64,000 nucleotides of DNA, taken from Heterocephalus glaber. Lineage: Eukaryota > Chordata > Mammalia > Rodentia > Bathyergidae. The position numbers were made by a program, and so were the translations under genes. The number at the start of each line of letters is the position of its first letter. Position 1 is the first letter of the stretch. The stretch spans positions 4,421,771 to 4,485,770 of the forward strand of contig NW_004624866.1 in the NCBI RefSeq assembly GCF_000247695.1, read 5' to 3'. Positions 44,901 through 54,639 of the stretch are shown piece by piece. Below the pieces are notes generated by a model. It was not told the DNA's origin, searched no databases, and was given only the letters and a program-made list of their open reading frames with translations.

Positions 44901-47900
44901 TAATGACATCAGTGGGTCTTTTCATAAAAAGGAAAATCATTCCAACAACTTTTTACCAGAAACCCAGGACAGGTCTCCCTGAGTAGGTTCTGTAGACATT
45001 AGGTCCATCTACTAGAGGGTACACTGGCTGGTGTAGAAAGTGAGGCTAGCAGGTTGAAAGTAACCAGCTCTGTGATCCTGCCCATCAAGTGAGGTTACAG
45101 TGTGTGTGATCCCCTCACTTTATCCCCAATGAAGAGGGGCAGTGGAACCCTGGAAATGCCCATGGGAAGTGCTTCTATTTCTTTGTAGCTAAAAACAGCC
45201 TTGAAGTGGAGGTGAGCAATTCCTGGCCTTATCACACTAGTGGTCTTCCAAGTTTAAATGGACCAACCCTAAGGAAAGCAAAAACTGCCTAAAAGTCAAA
45301 GAACAGGGAAACACCCTGTCATCATCAGATGTACCCCTAATGCCTTGATCCAGAATCATGAGCCAAAATAAAACCCTTTTTTTTATTTTAAAAAAAGGGA
45401 GGGGGCATATCCTTTGCTCATATAACTACTCAAGTCCACTTATGATTTTCACATCAACTTTCTGTTTCTTAACTGAAGAACTTCAGGGAACTGGCTGAGC
45501 ACTTCTGCAAGGGAGTCTGAAAAAGAAACACTGAACTCCGCTCTCCAAAGAACTGAAAGTGGAACTTCTAAAGCCACAAACACTTTGAGCTGAATTTAAC
45601 AGCTTCAGGAGGAAGTCTCTGGTGGCCATTTCCTCATTATTTTTTTTATGTACTAAGCATTTACTCATCATTCTATAGCAGTCTTGGTTTGACTTTCCCT
45701 GCCCAGATGGGCTCCCCAGAGTCACCAAGAATGCAAATTGTGCTGCAGCCTGGATGAAGGATGCAATGAGACTTGACCATACAGAGCTTGAAAGCAGAGG
45801 AAAGCTAAGCAGGGCTGTAAGAGGTTATCTGAGACCCGGACCCCAGGAAGTCCCAGAAGGTCGGCAAGAATTCAGCTTCTCTGGCAGACTCCATCGCTCA
45901 AACTGGTCCCTCTAACTAGGTTGACAGTAGCTGATCACACTGAGCATCAAGCCTTCTTTAGCCATGGTGGAAGTGTACGTTTAAGGGTAGGTAATAAATC
46001 AATACTTATAGTGAAGCCAAAGAGTATAGCTGTACTCACATCCAAGTATTCATCCAGGCCTAACTTGGTAAATTCATACTGGAGGTGAACTCTGAAGTTC
46101 ATGTCTTCTACTGAGTGGACCACAATATTAATAAACTGCATAGAGGCAACCTGAAATAAAATTCCCAAGGAGTTAGATGGGCTCCAAATTTTTTTAAAAT
46201 CAATTTAATCACAGGCACATGCTCTTAATTTCACAAATCTAGGCTTACTTACCAATTGTATTTTCCTTCATTTCACTGGATCTTTAAAACTATTTTATAA
46301 TTTTTAAATTAAAAAAGTCATAGAAGTATCTGAGTAAGATACCAGTCCACACCCACTAGTATGGCTGTAATAAAAAAGAAATACAATAACAAATGTTGGC
46401 AAAGATGTAAAGAAAATTCCCACTTCTAGAGGGAAGGTAAAATGATGTAGCCACTTTCAAAAATATGACACCTCCTCAGAATGGTAGCATTCCCACACAA
46501 CTTAGCAATTCTGCTATGTAGGAAAAACAGAAGTGCACATCCACAGAAAAATTTGTCTACAAATGATTATAGTAGCATTATCCATGACAGCCAAAATGCA
46601 AGAAGAATCCAGTGTCCACCTCCTGACGGGTAAATACAGTATATTTACTTAACGGGATAGGGTGTAACAGCAAAAAGAGATGTAGTACTGAAATAGGTTA
46701 GAGCACAGATGGACTTGAAAACATCCTGGTAAGTGACAAAAGCCAGTCCAAATAAACATCAACTATTGTGAGTCCATTCATATAAAATATCCAGAATAAG
46801 CCAAACCATGGGTGAGGAGTTGCTTCGGGCTAGGGTTTGGTAAATGTGGAGCGATTGCTAATGGAATCAGGGAAGGTGAGAGGATGTTCTAAATTAAGTT
46901 GTGGGGATAACTGCATCAGCCTGTGAATTCACTAAATATACAGTGACATACATTTCTAGTAGGCAAAGTGGACGGTATGTTAACTGTACTTCGGTAAAGC
47001 CATTTCTAAGAAGTCATATGGATATACAGAGAGCTAACCAAGTACATTATTGCTTACATGTCATAAAATATGAAAGTTATTACAAAGAATAGCCTCACCA
47101 CAAGATAATCACTTCCAAAACTTCACTGTGAGCTCAACCCTACCAATAGGACATTAATAGGTCTTTGACCCATCTTTCCATGCAATCAACCAGTTTCTAT
47201 TTCATAAAAGCCTTGCATTATTCTGTCCACACATGGCATCGGTGGCCCCGAGACCTGTCCCAGAGAAACCCAGTCTCCAGCTTGGTACATAAAACACTGA
47301 GCTCAGCTGGATGTGGTGGTGCACAGCTGTAATTTCAGCACTCAGGAGGGTGAGGCAGGAGGATCACCATGAGTTTGAGGCCAGCCAGGGGTACATAGTG
47401 AGTTCAAGGGCAGCCTGAACTACACAGTGAGATCCTACTACACAGTGAGAACAACAATAAGAACAAAAATAGAGCTCAACTGGCATATTTTTCTTTCATC
47501 TGACTCCTCAGTATCTTGTTCATGCTTTCCCTCGATGGCTATGATCCAGCACAGGCTCTAGCAAAAAGGTAAAATGACGGAGAGACCTAGATGCCTAATT
47601 ATTCTGAGAACCACATTATTCTTCCTCTCTCCTCCAAGTCCAATTATCCTTATCTTTTTAAAATTGTTTTAACTGAGTTAGTTTTTTTTTAATATGTTAC
47701 ACACTGGTTATCTTTGGAAGATGTGTAAACTCTCTAGGTTACAAGGGGATTCTATAGAAATTTACTAATGAGTTACTTCAGGTTATATAGTTAAATGAAA
47801 AAGATTCTGTCAGGTTTTGTTTGCTTTTGTCCACAAAAATACAGAACAAGGTCTCACACTAGATTAGAAGAATTTATATTATATGCTACAAAGAATATAT

Positions 47901-50031
47901 TGTTTGGGAGGTTGGGCAACCTAAGTGCATTCCCAGTGTAATTCATCAAAAGCCTCATTTTCTGGAGGTAAAATCTGGCTCATTTCTAGCATCTTTTCAT
48001 TTCTCTGGTAAAAACAGGTCTAAATGACCTACTGAGCTTGACGATATGATGAAGCAATTGCTTGTATGACCCATGAATCCAGCACAGAGTACCTGTGACT
48101 AGGAGCCTCAGTGCCTGTACATATGGATAAGCGCACTGACAGGAAAGGGGCTGGACCACCCCGTGAATGAATTGTCATACAGGTGTTATAATGAGCTTTT
48201 TATAATTTCAGCAAAAACTCAAGTGACAGAGAAGTCCACAGGGATCACAAATGAATGGTCCACATGTAGTTCATTAGGGAACAATGTGGACTGTGACCAA
48301 CTGGAGAAAACTTTAGGGGATACGTGCCTCTACCACACTTCACAGGTAAGGCCCTGATGTTATCAGACATTTTTAACTTTTAAAAAACTCAGACATACAT
48401 TTTTATGAACCATACTCCAAAAAGAATTGCTTTTAACCCTCATTGTCCAAATAAACTCACAGGAGGGTAGGTTGGCTTCAGCCTGGAGACTTCTAGTTTA
48501 CCAACTCAGCTCTAACAGAACAAACAACTTCCTCCTAACAAGCACAGGAAAGAGATTGGTAATATGAGCCAAGGGATGGACCTCTTTACAAATATATCAT
48601 CAGTGCCAGAATAATCTGAATGTCTCCAAAAATTCCAATAACAAGAATTTAAAAGTCAAAGTAACCCGTTTCACATTTACTTTTATCTTCTTTTTTTTTT
48701 TGTACCAGGGATCAAACTCGGGACCTTGCGCTTGTGAGACAGGCGGCAGAACCCCTAAGCTAAATCCCCAGCTGCTACTTTTATCTTTTTGAAAGCAAAT
48801 AACTTAGTATAAAAACAGAAAAGCTTCTTTGAAAAGGATTTCATCTTTCTCATTGATTTTGAAAGAGGCTAAAGGCTAGCATATAAAATTTTAGTTCCCT
48901 ACCAGGCATGGAGGCACACATCTGTAATCCTAGGACTCAGGAGGCTGAGACAGGAGGATCAACACAAGTTCGAGGCCAGCCCCAACTACACAGTGAGACC
49001 GTCTTATTAGCTCCCAGGAAAAAAATTTCACTTCAAAAGATTAGATCTTTGAAAAGCTGTTTCACGCTTTATAGTCACTGAAACAATTCAAATTAACACT
49101 TTACCTGGCACCCTAAGCACTGGCTTTGCAATGTAAGAACCATGTAGGAGACCTGCTCCAGCTAGAAGTGATCTGAGACTAAACCCAGATAAGGATCTCC
49201 TGGGAACATAAGTTCTCTATGGCAACTGGATTAGGTCAAAGCCTGAAGATCTGGGTGCATTCAGAAGTAACATGTCTCAAGAAATTCCTTCTTCAGATTG
49301 GGTATGAATTCAGAAGTATTGAAGCTCGTTCTGCTGCTGTTCTCACCTGAGAAAGATAGGACTTCTGTGGAACCACATAAGTGTAATCTAACCTGTTAAG
49401 AAGAGCTATAGTACAATTATGCCCTCCCAGAATTACTAAAGCAGCAAAGAGACCAAAGGGGAAAAATCATCGCTGCATATTAACTTGGGGGAGAGTTACA
49501 GTCAATTGTACGGAAAGCATTTCTTCATCTTTGGGAATATAGTGTGGAGAAGGGCATTGACAGGGCCTGTAAGAGTCCAAAAGAACAAGATTCCATCTAC
49601 CTTAAGGATTATTACATAGCACTACTTAGAGTTCGCAATTGTAAGCATTTTTACCAGGCCTCAACTTCTTTTGCGCAACTGCATGATTTCTCCCTTTATT
49701 TGCTACTTAAAAAAAAGAAAAAATCAGTACTTTCAGCCTTTATAGGAGTGTGGATGAAATGAATAAATCTGTAAATAAATGCCATAAAACAAAACTACAG
49801 ATGAAAAGGAGCATTTTTAGAATGGATCTATAGCATATTAAACTCAATTTCCTGTCCTTTGGGGGGGGTGCGCGCACGCATGCCCACGCACATAGACTAG
49901 GGGAAAAGCGCCGAAACTGAGATTGCTTTATTGAATGTGGTCCTAAAATAACTTACCATAAAATCTATGTTATTGTCTTCATTCCTGAAATGTTCCATCA
50001 ACTTCTCAAAGCGCTGTTTTTCTCCACAAAC
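20838..50031 (-). CDS. FMNL2: FMNL2, sixteen internal coding exons (formin-like 2)
   Basis: The sixteen exons listed individually total 2284 nt. With distal exon C they give 797 codons, the C-terminal three quarters of the roughly 1090-residue protein. FMNL2 is a cytoplasmic, membrane-associated diaphanous-related formin that elongates actin filaments at lamellipodia and filopodia downstream of Rho-family GTPases such as CDC42 (known for the family). In order: end of the FH3/DID region (50031-46040), dimerisation and coiled-coil segment (43363-39223), FH1 polyproline profilin-binding tract (end of the 39535 exon and 38900-38700), FH2 domain (33692-23995), basic linker and DAD (21702-20838), then one of three alternative tails. 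All splice junctions keep frame; all donors are GT except one GC. The 5' exons, including the N-terminal GTPase-binding part, lie right of the window. Confidence 0.97.
21604..21702 (-). CDS. FMNL2: FMNL2 exon (Glu/Gln-rich helix after FH2)
   Basis: The acceptor is TTACCTAG and the donor GTAAGA; 33 codons, phase 0. It starts [20 protein letters not shown] and ends EQQDPK, the charged helix linking FH2 to the DAD. Confidence 0.95.
22193..22278 (-). repeat. Young ID SINE, minus strand
   Basis: Poly-T, then 'gtacccgggatcgaactcgg' and 'actgagctaaatccccggcc' on plus, flanked by the perfect 8-base duplication 'tggacact' (22185-22192 and 22279-22286). Confidence 0.92.
23219..23535 (-). mobile_element. 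MER2-type Tigger DNA transposon (non-autonomous)
   Basis: Nearly full-length similarity to the MER2 consensus as I remember it, including 'ttccctaaacaatacagtat', 'tagagatgatttagtataca' and 'gggacttgagcatcctcaga'. The ends resemble the expected inverted termini ('gttggccctctgtatc' and 'actgagggacagt'). The strand assignment is by consensus convention. It is ancient and without coding capacity. Confidence 0.8.
23995..24096 (-). CDS. FMNL2: FMNL2 exon (end of FH2)
   Basis: The acceptor is TTTTTCACAG and the donor GTAAAC; 34 codons, phase 0. It reads [20 protein letters not shown] and then [13 protein letters not shown], the last conserved FH2 helices. Confidence 0.96.
24097..25071 (-). other. 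FMNL2 intron with polypurine L1-like segment
   Basis: Unique sequence apart from the A/G-rich block near 24775-24975. Confidence 0.65.
24775..24975 (+). repeat. Polypurine tract, probable L1 3' end
   Basis: A/G-rich run followed by 'ttaggtgcaggcaccaattc' and an A-rich end with AAAGAAAAAGG. It is laid out like the element at 5538-5800. Inferred to be an L1 3' remnant. Confidence 0.5.
25072..25235 (-). CDS. FMNL2: FMNL2 exon (FH2, post-knob helices)
   Basis: The acceptor is CTATGCCAG and the donor GTAGCT; two bases plus 54 codons. It encodes (V)[19 protein letters not shown] and ends [11 protein letters not shown]. Compared with the human sequence I recall, a few conservative changes are seen ([12 protein letters not shown] against HNTLLKEFILNN). 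Confidence 0.95.
25440..25600 (+). repeat. MIR remnant
   Basis: The order 'cccattttgccaatgaagac', 'ataaagaggttctgtagtgt', 'ggtcacatggctagtagatg' and 'ggaatccaaatccagtgcaa' follows the MIR consensus. Confidence 0.75.
26735..26900 (+). repeat. MIR remnant
   Basis: 'aactcttgggttccagtcct' and 'ccttgggcaagacagtctct' match the MIR consensus order. Confidence 0.65.
27347..27476 (-). CDS. FMNL2: FMNL2 exon (FH2 core)
   Basis: The acceptor is CTTTTGGTTTCAG and the donor GTACAT; 43 codons plus one base. It starts [20 protein letters not shown] and continues [20 protein letters not shown]. It has His in FHNELH where I recall Tyr in human. Confidence 0.96.
28040..28196 (-). mobile_element. MER2 fragment (Tigger DNA transposon)
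   Basis: Partial copy sharing 'cagagatgatttaaagtaca' and 'aagggacttgagtgtctgag' and ending 'gaccgagggaccag', which resembles the terminus of the element at 23219-23535. About half the element is missing. Confidence 0.75.
28881..29020 (-). repeat. B1-like SINE, minus strand
   Basis: The plus strand shows a T-rich tail, 'gagacaaggtcttgctatgt', 'agttcaggctggccttgtat' and 'gctgagattataggcatggg'. Confidence 0.85.
29382..29462 (-). CDS. FMNL2: FMNL2 exon (FH2)
   Basis: The acceptor is CTCTCTTGCAG and the donor GTGAGT; 27 codons, phase 0. It begins [20 protein letters not shown], containing the GNYMN signature of the FH2 lasso-knob region, and ends KLQSLDL. Confidence 0.97.
29565..29633 (-). CDS. 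FMNL2: FMNL2 exon (FH2) with GC splice donor
   Basis: The acceptor is GCAATTTAG. Twenty-three codons in phase 0 start [20 protein letters not shown] and end ILE. The donor is GAG|GCAAGT, so the 102-base intron to the exon at 29462 is of GC-AG type. The junction joins ILE to IILALGN exactly as in the family. Confidence 0.96.
29634..30810 (-). other. FMNL2 intron with tRNA-like SINE
   Basis: Apart from a reversed ID-like element (29759-29848) and a short G-rich stretch near 30136, the intron shows nothing recognisable. Confidence 0.65.
29759..29848 (-). repeat. Old ID-like SINE, minus strand
   Basis: 'cagtactgggaattgaactc' and 'gctgaggtacatccctggct' on plus correspond to a diverged tRNA-derived unit in reverse. 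Confidence 0.75.
30811..31045 (-). CDS. FMNL2: FMNL2 exon (FH2)
   Basis: The acceptor is TTGTCTTCAG and the donor GTAAGT; one base plus 78 codons. It starts [20 protein letters not shown] and includes [20 protein letters not shown], ending ESIQMLTP. The first base completes the Val codon begun in the exon at 32778. Confidence 0.97.
31144..31230 (+). repeat. Young ID SINE
   Basis: 'gggccggggatttagctcgg' through 'gagttcgatccccggtacc' plus a poly-A, flanked by the 11-base duplication 'aacaagtctca' (31133-31143 and 31231-31241). Confidence 0.95.
31381..31464 (-). repeat. Young ID SINE, minus strand
   Basis: Full ID unit in reverse, flanked by the perfect 11-base duplication 'tatcttatagt' (31370-31380 and 31465-31475). 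It lies only 150 bases from an oppositely oriented ID. Confidence 0.95.
31777..31825. repeat. 11-base perfect inverted repeat
   Basis: Arms 'accagtggtac' (31777-31787) and 'gtaccactggt' (31815-31825) with a 27-base loop. A third copy of 'gtaccactgg' is at 31865-31874. Origin unknown; possibly a DNA-transposon remnant. Confidence 0.6.
32778..32980 (-). CDS. FMNL2: FMNL2 exon (FH2)
   Basis: The acceptor ends CCTAG and the donor is GTAAGT; 67 codons plus two bases. It starts [20 protein letters not shown] and includes [20 protein letters not shown]. It has MTQKGSSK where I recall IPQKGSNK in human. Confidence 0.96.
33568..33692 (-). CDS. FMNL2: FMNL2 exon (start of FH2)
   Basis: The acceptor is ATATCCTTAG and the donor GTATCT; two bases plus 41 codons. 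It encodes (A)[19 protein letters not shown] and ends EIDDERILE, including the lasso segment with the invariant tryptophan. Confidence 0.96.
33765..33905 (+). repeat. B1-like SINE with internal duplication
   Basis: 'gctgagcgtggtggtgcagg' to 'gagactctgtctc' plus poly-A. The segment around 'ttcaaggc(ta/ca)gcct ... ctacatag' occurs twice in tandem (about 33832-33853 and 33858-33881), the internal duplication typical of some B1 lineages. Confidence 0.9.
35493..35507 (+). repeat. G15 homopolymer
   Basis: Fifteen consecutive G after 'ccacagaccagt' in an FMNL2 intron. Length likely variable. Confidence 0.9.
36624..36667 (+). repeat. G-rich purine stretch
   Basis: Several runs of three or more G ('gggtggggagaggaggggga' and a later G8). 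It is a plausible G-quadruplex former by composition only. Confidence 0.5.
38700..38900 (-). CDS. FMNL2: FMNL2 exon (FH1 polyproline)
   Basis: The acceptor is CTTCTTTAG and the donor GTAAGA; two bases, 66 codons, one base. It starts [10 protein letters not shown], then about 17 consecutive prolines, [20 protein letters not shown] and PPLPG, ending [10 protein letters not shown]1 tracts bind profilin-actin and SH3/WW partners. Nine of the prolines are a pure CCT run (GGA repeat on plus), so length variation is likely. Confidence 0.95.
39223..39535 (-). CDS. FMNL2: FMNL2 exon (coiled coil and start of FH1)
   Basis: The acceptor ends TCCAG and the donor is GTAAGA; 104 codons plus one base. It starts [20 protein letters not shown], continues through [20 protein letters not shown], then a variable Gly/Ala/Ser linker and [16 protein letters not shown]. 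The linker (about [20 protein letters not shown]) differs clearly from the human version I recall, as expected for a weakly constrained segment. Confidence 0.95.
39536..41182 (-). other. FMNL2 intron, nothing recognised
   Basis: AT-rich unique sequence. A T-rich run near 40717-40738 may be the tail of an eroded SINE, but no element can be defined. Confidence 0.6.
41183..41284 (-). CDS. FMNL2: FMNL2 exon (coiled coil)
   Basis: The acceptor is ATTTTACAG and the donor GTAAGT; 34 codons, phase 0. It begins [20 protein letters not shown] and ends KELDVVR, with clear heptad-like spacing of Leu, Ile and Val. Confidence 0.96.
41285..43213 (-). other. FMNL2 intron with MaLR-type LTR
   Basis: Carries a solitary LTR at about 42168-42570. 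The rest shows no recognisable element. Confidence 0.65.
42168..42570 (+). mobile_element. Solitary MaLR-type LTR (MST/MLT1-like)
   Basis: Order of landmarks: 'gttacggtttagatgtagat', 'gtggggcttttgggagtggc', the 'agttacggactgaaacttct' block, an AATAAA-containing 'aaataaacctttcctccttt', and the end 'cagcaatgagaaagtaacta'. No internal retroviral genes are present. Subfamily not certain. Confidence 0.75.
43214..43363 (-). CDS. FMNL2: FMNL2 exon (dimerisation and coiled-coil entry)
   Basis: The acceptor is TTTTCTTAG and the donor GTAACT; 50 codons, phase 0. It starts [20 protein letters not shown] and continues [20 protein letters not shown], ending EENISH. Confidence 0.96.
43364..46039 (-). other. 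FMNL2 intron, mostly unique
   Basis: No SINE recognised. A short segment near 45310-45400 ('atcatgagccaaaataaaac') resembles the 3' end of a MaLR-type LTR but is too brief to define. Confidence 0.6.
46040..46150 (-). CDS. FMNL2: FMNL2 exon (FH3/DID)
   Basis: The acceptor is TTTATTTCAG and the donor GTGAGT; 37 codons, phase 0. It reads [20 protein letters not shown] and ends [11 protein letters not shown], armadillo-like helices of the DID. Confidence 0.97.
46340..47010 (+). mobile_element. Old L1 3' end (ORF2 end plus 3'UTR)
   Basis: Follows the mammalian L1 3' end as I remember it: 'tagcaattctgctatgtagg', 'tagtagcattatccatgaca', 'agtccattcatataaaatat', 'gcctgtgaattcactaaata' and 'cattctgg/ggtatgtta'-like ends. 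It is diverged, with frame breaks throughout, so it is an inactive L1M-age copy. Confidence 0.8.
47305..47465 (+). repeat. B1-like SINE
   Basis: 'gctggatgtggtggtgcaca' through 'gagtttgaggccagccaggg'. The 3' portion has an internal duplication ('actacacagtgaga' appears twice), then an ACAAYAA-type tail. Confidence 0.85.
48690..48776 (-). repeat. Young ID SINE, minus strand
   Basis: Full ID unit in reverse, flanked by the perfect 11-base duplication 'acttttatctt' (48679-48689 and 48777-48787). Confidence 0.95.
48899..49024 (+). repeat. B1-like SINE
   Basis: 'taccaggcatggaggcacac' to 'cacagtgagaccgtctta' followed by an A-rich end. Confidence 0.85.
49861..49892 (+). repeat. G8 run plus alternating purine-pyrimidine tract
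   Basis: Eight G then 'tgcgcgcacgcatgcccacg'. Composition suits left-handed DNA formation; it lies 65 bases from the FMNL2 exon at 49957. Confidence 0.55.
49957..50031 (-). CDS. FMNL2: FMNL2 exon (FH3/DID), most 5' exon in window
   Basis: The acceptor is ATGTTTCAG and the donor GTAAGT; 25 codons, phase 0. It reads [20 protein letters not shown] and then NIDFM. No upstream FMNL2 exon is visible between here and the right edge, so the preceding intron exceeds 13.9 kb. Confidence 0.97.
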
Positions 50032-51084
50032 CTGAAACATACGTTTTTATTGTGACATAACATTCCAAACATAGACATTCCAAAACTAGATGCAGAAATT
50101 TCAGCACTAATAATTATTCCCAGATTGTCTTTTTTCCCCCTCTCTCATACACTATTTACTTCTCTTCAAAGCTCATTAACTCACAAACAGCCACATGAAT
50201 CAGGACCAAAAGCTGATCCTTGGTTTTTATTTCATATGCTCTTGATATTTTGAAATCTATTTCAAATGTGTTTTCTTTTACTGGTTGTCCCTGCAAATCT
50301 ATTAATTTTTAGCATGCATTCAGAATCCAAGAATGTAGTTCATGGTTTAAAAAACTGACTAAATTTTCCATTTTTACCAAAGTACTCTATAAAAAGACAT
50401 ACTAAAACATTTGAATATGGTATTTACATTCCTTGAAAGACAGATTCAATATGTTCATATGTCTAACTAAATCAAATAATTTTAGTGCATGAATTACGGA
50501 AGTAAAGTAGGCACTTCGGTAAGCCACTGTTACCCTACTTAAAGTGAGTACAGAAATTTACAATCGTTTTGGAAGTAGCTTCCCACAGGCCTGAAACATA
50601 TGCATTCAGTTCAAATTAATGCTTTAATAGGTGAAATAAACAGATAAAATACTGAGAAATCTAGGAAACCAAGTTATTTTCATACATACAGAATTAAATA
50701 CGTAGAGCTAAAACCACAGAATCAAAGACATGTTTGTGCAAAATAATAACCCTTTGGAGATTTATTCCCAAAAATCACAGGAAGAGCTTTAATTCTGTCC
50801 CCTTTAGGGGGGCAAATTCCTCTGCTCACTTGTTTATTCATTCTGCCTTCAGAAATTATTTATATGAACCACCTGTGGACCACGTGTTGAATTAGAACAT
50901 AGTCCCTGGTTTTACAAATTAAATCTAGGTTTCACATGCTAAACTAAATTTTCTGATTCCATTTGTGATCTGAGCAATATCCACAGCAATTTTCAAGAAT
51001 TCTAAAACAGTATTTCATAATGCTATAATGCAACCATTTAACCCAGTCATATGAAGTTCTATGTGAACATACATAGATATTAGT

Positions 51085-51190
51085 AAAGAGAAAGCCCCAC
51101 AAAGGCAAGAATTCTGTATTTTATTCACCCCTATATGGGCAACATTCTTGATCAATGCTTAACACACTGTAAATTGTCTGTATTTGCTGA
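51085..51190 (+). repeat. MIR/L2-like ancient fragment
   Basis: 'aaaggcaagaattctgtatt' then 'gatcaatgcttaacacactg' follow the old L2/MIR 3' pattern. Borders approximate. Confidence 0.5.
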
Positions 51191-52689
51191 ACTGCACTGA
51201 CTAGAAGATAATTAAGTAATGGTGCTAGCATATACCTCACAAAAGGGTGAATAACTGACTGCTATTCTCCCTCATGTTTTAGAGTGAGCACTAGAAGTAA
51301 TAAATCTTTAGTGAGAGCTCCTGGACCTGAACCCTACGTTGGGAATGTTAAGGCCAACAGCCTTCAATCTCTGAGGCTCTACCCTTACATGACTGGGTAT
51401 TTCCCACAAACTCAGGACAGATAACTATTCTCCATTTATTATCCCTGCCTTCATGAAAAAAAAAATGGTTTCAGAAGGCAGAGAAATATTGCATGGCCCA
51501 GACTGGAGGAAGTGGAGGAGGCACTGGAAGGGGGAATCTAAAGTAAAACCTTTGAAAAACATACTGCCCAATCCCACCCTAGAAGGTTCATTCAACAGTC
51601 CTGAGTGGAACTTGGTGACATGGAAATGCATAATTTGAAAAGCATTATGGTTATCTTGATGCTGCAGAAGGGACGAAGACCAGAGATCTAAGGGGATAGC
51701 ATGTTCTGCCACTGTGCCTCAGGGTACCCTCTAGAAAATATACAGCAAGTTCCTGAACACAAAAGGTCTGCTGAATGTAGTGAGGTAGTCTAGGCCCTGC
51801 TCCCTAGACTGACACCAGCCACATCTGTATCCAAAGAGACAAGTGTACCTCACCTACAAAAAGGGCCCAGTGGATGAACACTGCCAAGGTGTGCCGTAGA
51901 AAGGGTCAGAATTGCAACCTGAATTTTCTCTAGCAGACACCACAACCTAAAGGCTCGTTTCTCAGGAGAATGGTTTGCCTCAATCTTATTTTAGGAGATT
52001 AGGAATGGCAGGAAAAGAAAAAGAAAAAAGGCTGTCTTGCCTCTGTAGCTACAGCATGCCTGAGAAGTAGACTATGATTAAGTTCTTGTTGAGTGAAGCA
52101 GCAACCACTAAACTAGAAGAGTCAACAGCCACCAGTGAACAGTGTTGACAAACACAATTTCTAGAAGGACAACGCCATTCAGACCCAAGGATGTCAGGAA
52201 GCTGGAAAGTACCATCGGTCATCTCATGTCCTCAGTTTATGAAAGGGACCGACACTCAGAGGGATCAAACATCCCCAACGTGATGGAAGGTCAACACTGA
52301 TGGGCAGAGCCAGGCCCCCAACAGCCAGCCTCACAACCCCACTCCCACACAGCCCAGAGTGCTCAGATAAACACACCACTCTCGAGATGCTACTCAAACC
52401 CACTTGAGGATTATCAGAGACAACAGAGATGAAGAACATAATGAAAAATCACAATCATTTCAAAGTGTATATAATACTTGACATCTGTGTACCAGAATCT
52501 TGCACAGACCTTCTAAACCCAGCAGACTTCTGAGTCTAAATCGAGACATACTGGGTAAGAATCTCAGAGAATCTCCACAAAGGGAAGTAAGATACTGTAC
52601 TTTTAAAAAGGCCTCATTGGTTTTTGGACCAGCATTTAAGAACAAGTTGTTCATATAATATTAGACTGATTCAATCCGCAGCCTTTGGA

Positions 52690-52830
52690 GTTTTTTTTTG
52701 GGGGGGGGCAGTGTCTCACTCTAATTCAGGCAGGCTAATTGAGTGCAGGCTGGCCTCAAACTCGTGGTAATCCTCTTGCCCCAGCCTCCAGGGTGCTGGG
52801 ATTATAGGTGTGCACCATCACACCCAGCTG
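52690..52830 (-). repeat. B1-like SINE, minus strand
   Basis: A T9G10-type tail on plus, 'cagtgtctcactctaattca', 'ctggcctcaaactcgtggta' and 'gctgggattataggtgtgca'. Confidence 0.88.
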
Positions 52831-54639
52831 ATCCTCAACCTTTTTGACTATTAACTATAAACTATATAGCTAAACCATTAACTTTCCAATGGATTCAACT
52901 TCCAACTGAGCAAGACAAATCAAGAAGCGTAAGTTACTATACCTGAGTATCATAGGCATGTAACAGAAATTAGCCCTCTTCCCTTGCACAGGTACAGTGA
53001 GTAACAAAGTAATTCACAAATAATCATGGATTGCATCCAGAGTATTAAAAAAGAGGATTTTCTACGGCTAGGGAAAGCACATGTAGACTACAACAAAACA
53101 AACACCCCATTAATAAAGAGAGGTGACACCACATCCAAAACAAGCAACACTAAATTAATTTCATGGTAGGTAAACATCCCAAGGAACATTGTAGTAGCCT
53201 AGTAGACAGGACTGAAAACGATGTTCAGATGAGCTCTGAACACACGTTTCTTTTGAAATCCCTCATCTTGTCAACAGATAAATCCATGCTGAGAACATAT
53301 GTGTTATGAAAAAGAGAAATATCTTTAATCTTCTAGAGTAATGGATTTACATATCTTCCTCTTTAATAGCTGCTATAAACTTGGTGGAAAGAATTCAAAC
53401 ACGCAAAATGACATGTGGCTAACATAGATGCCAGGTCTGAGAAACCACGAAAGAACTTGTGTGATACTCTCCTCGTGACTGTATCAACTACAATGACCTT
53501 ACTATGAGCTTCCCTGAGCCCCTCTATATAAAGGTGGAGGATGCCTCTAGCCCAATGTTAACTACTGAATTTGGAGCAGTATCCTCTGACATCATTCTCT
53601 AGAAATAGCATGAGTTTCAGGACCTCGCTTCATTTCTGCTGAAGGAAAAGAAGCATGCAAACCAGACTCAAATTTATTTCTATATGAATTTAGTAATCAT
53701 TAAACAAGTGTAGACTATGATCCCACAGGAAATGGGAAAGACATGTTTGGTAAAACTTGTGCCCTACATCAAAGTTAAGTTGTCTCACTTCACACTGCTC
53801 ACATCTGGACCACCTCCACAAACTTGGTTAAAACAGGACCCATCATGGTTGAATGAACTCCTTTGAACTGACCTCCTTTCAGAAAATTGGTGAGGATGAA
53901 AGAAAAAGACACTGATTTTTAGATATTTTTAGAATCCTCACATTGGCCTTCATAAAAATGCTCTCAAGGGCCTCATCAAAACATATGTAAGAGCCAGGGG
54001 CGTATTGGCACATACATATTATTACATGTTATATATTACTGCATATAACTTCCATCTGCCAACAAAGGCTGGACAATATATAATGTGGAAACTTAAATGA
54101 AAAAGTTAAACTACTGTAGTGAAATTTGTCATTCTTGACAAATTTAAATTCTCAGGTGTTCCCTCAGCAGCTCTGACATCAATTTTCTATTTTCTATATA
54201 CATAACAGTAGTTGGAGGTGGGAAGCATGTTTAAGAGCTATGGAAAGACCAAGAAGAGCAGAGCAGACTGGAAAGGAGACCTTTTGTACATTGCACGTCT
54301 CTTTTAGCAACTGGACTTTCAATGCTAACAGCCAGGCTACCAGAAATCAAGTCAATCAGCAGAGAGATAAAAGAATACGCCCTGGAAAAGCAGGTACTCT
54401 ACTGTAAATTAAGAGGTATCTTCCTTACAAATCACTTATAAATCAGTCTCATGTGAATAATAAGTTCACTGTCCCTGACTGACACTGCATAAAGTAAACA
54501 CGCTCAGGATCGAATCCCGAACCACAGGCTTCAGTCTGCTAACCCAGCCACTGAGTTGCTCACCCTTCTGGGGTCCTGTCTAACACAAGCGTCCCTCTCG
54601 GCACCTTTAAGCTCTAACACTGATGGGATGAGGGTCTAT

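Larger units (their letters stand above)
46151..49956 (-). other. FMNL2 intron with L1, B1 and ID elements
   Basis: Holds an old L1 3' end, two B1-like SINEs and a young ID. A G8 run with an alternating purine-pyrimidine tract lies at 49861-49892, close to the exon at 49957. The interval 47.47-48.67 kb shows nothing recognisable. Confidence 0.7.
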
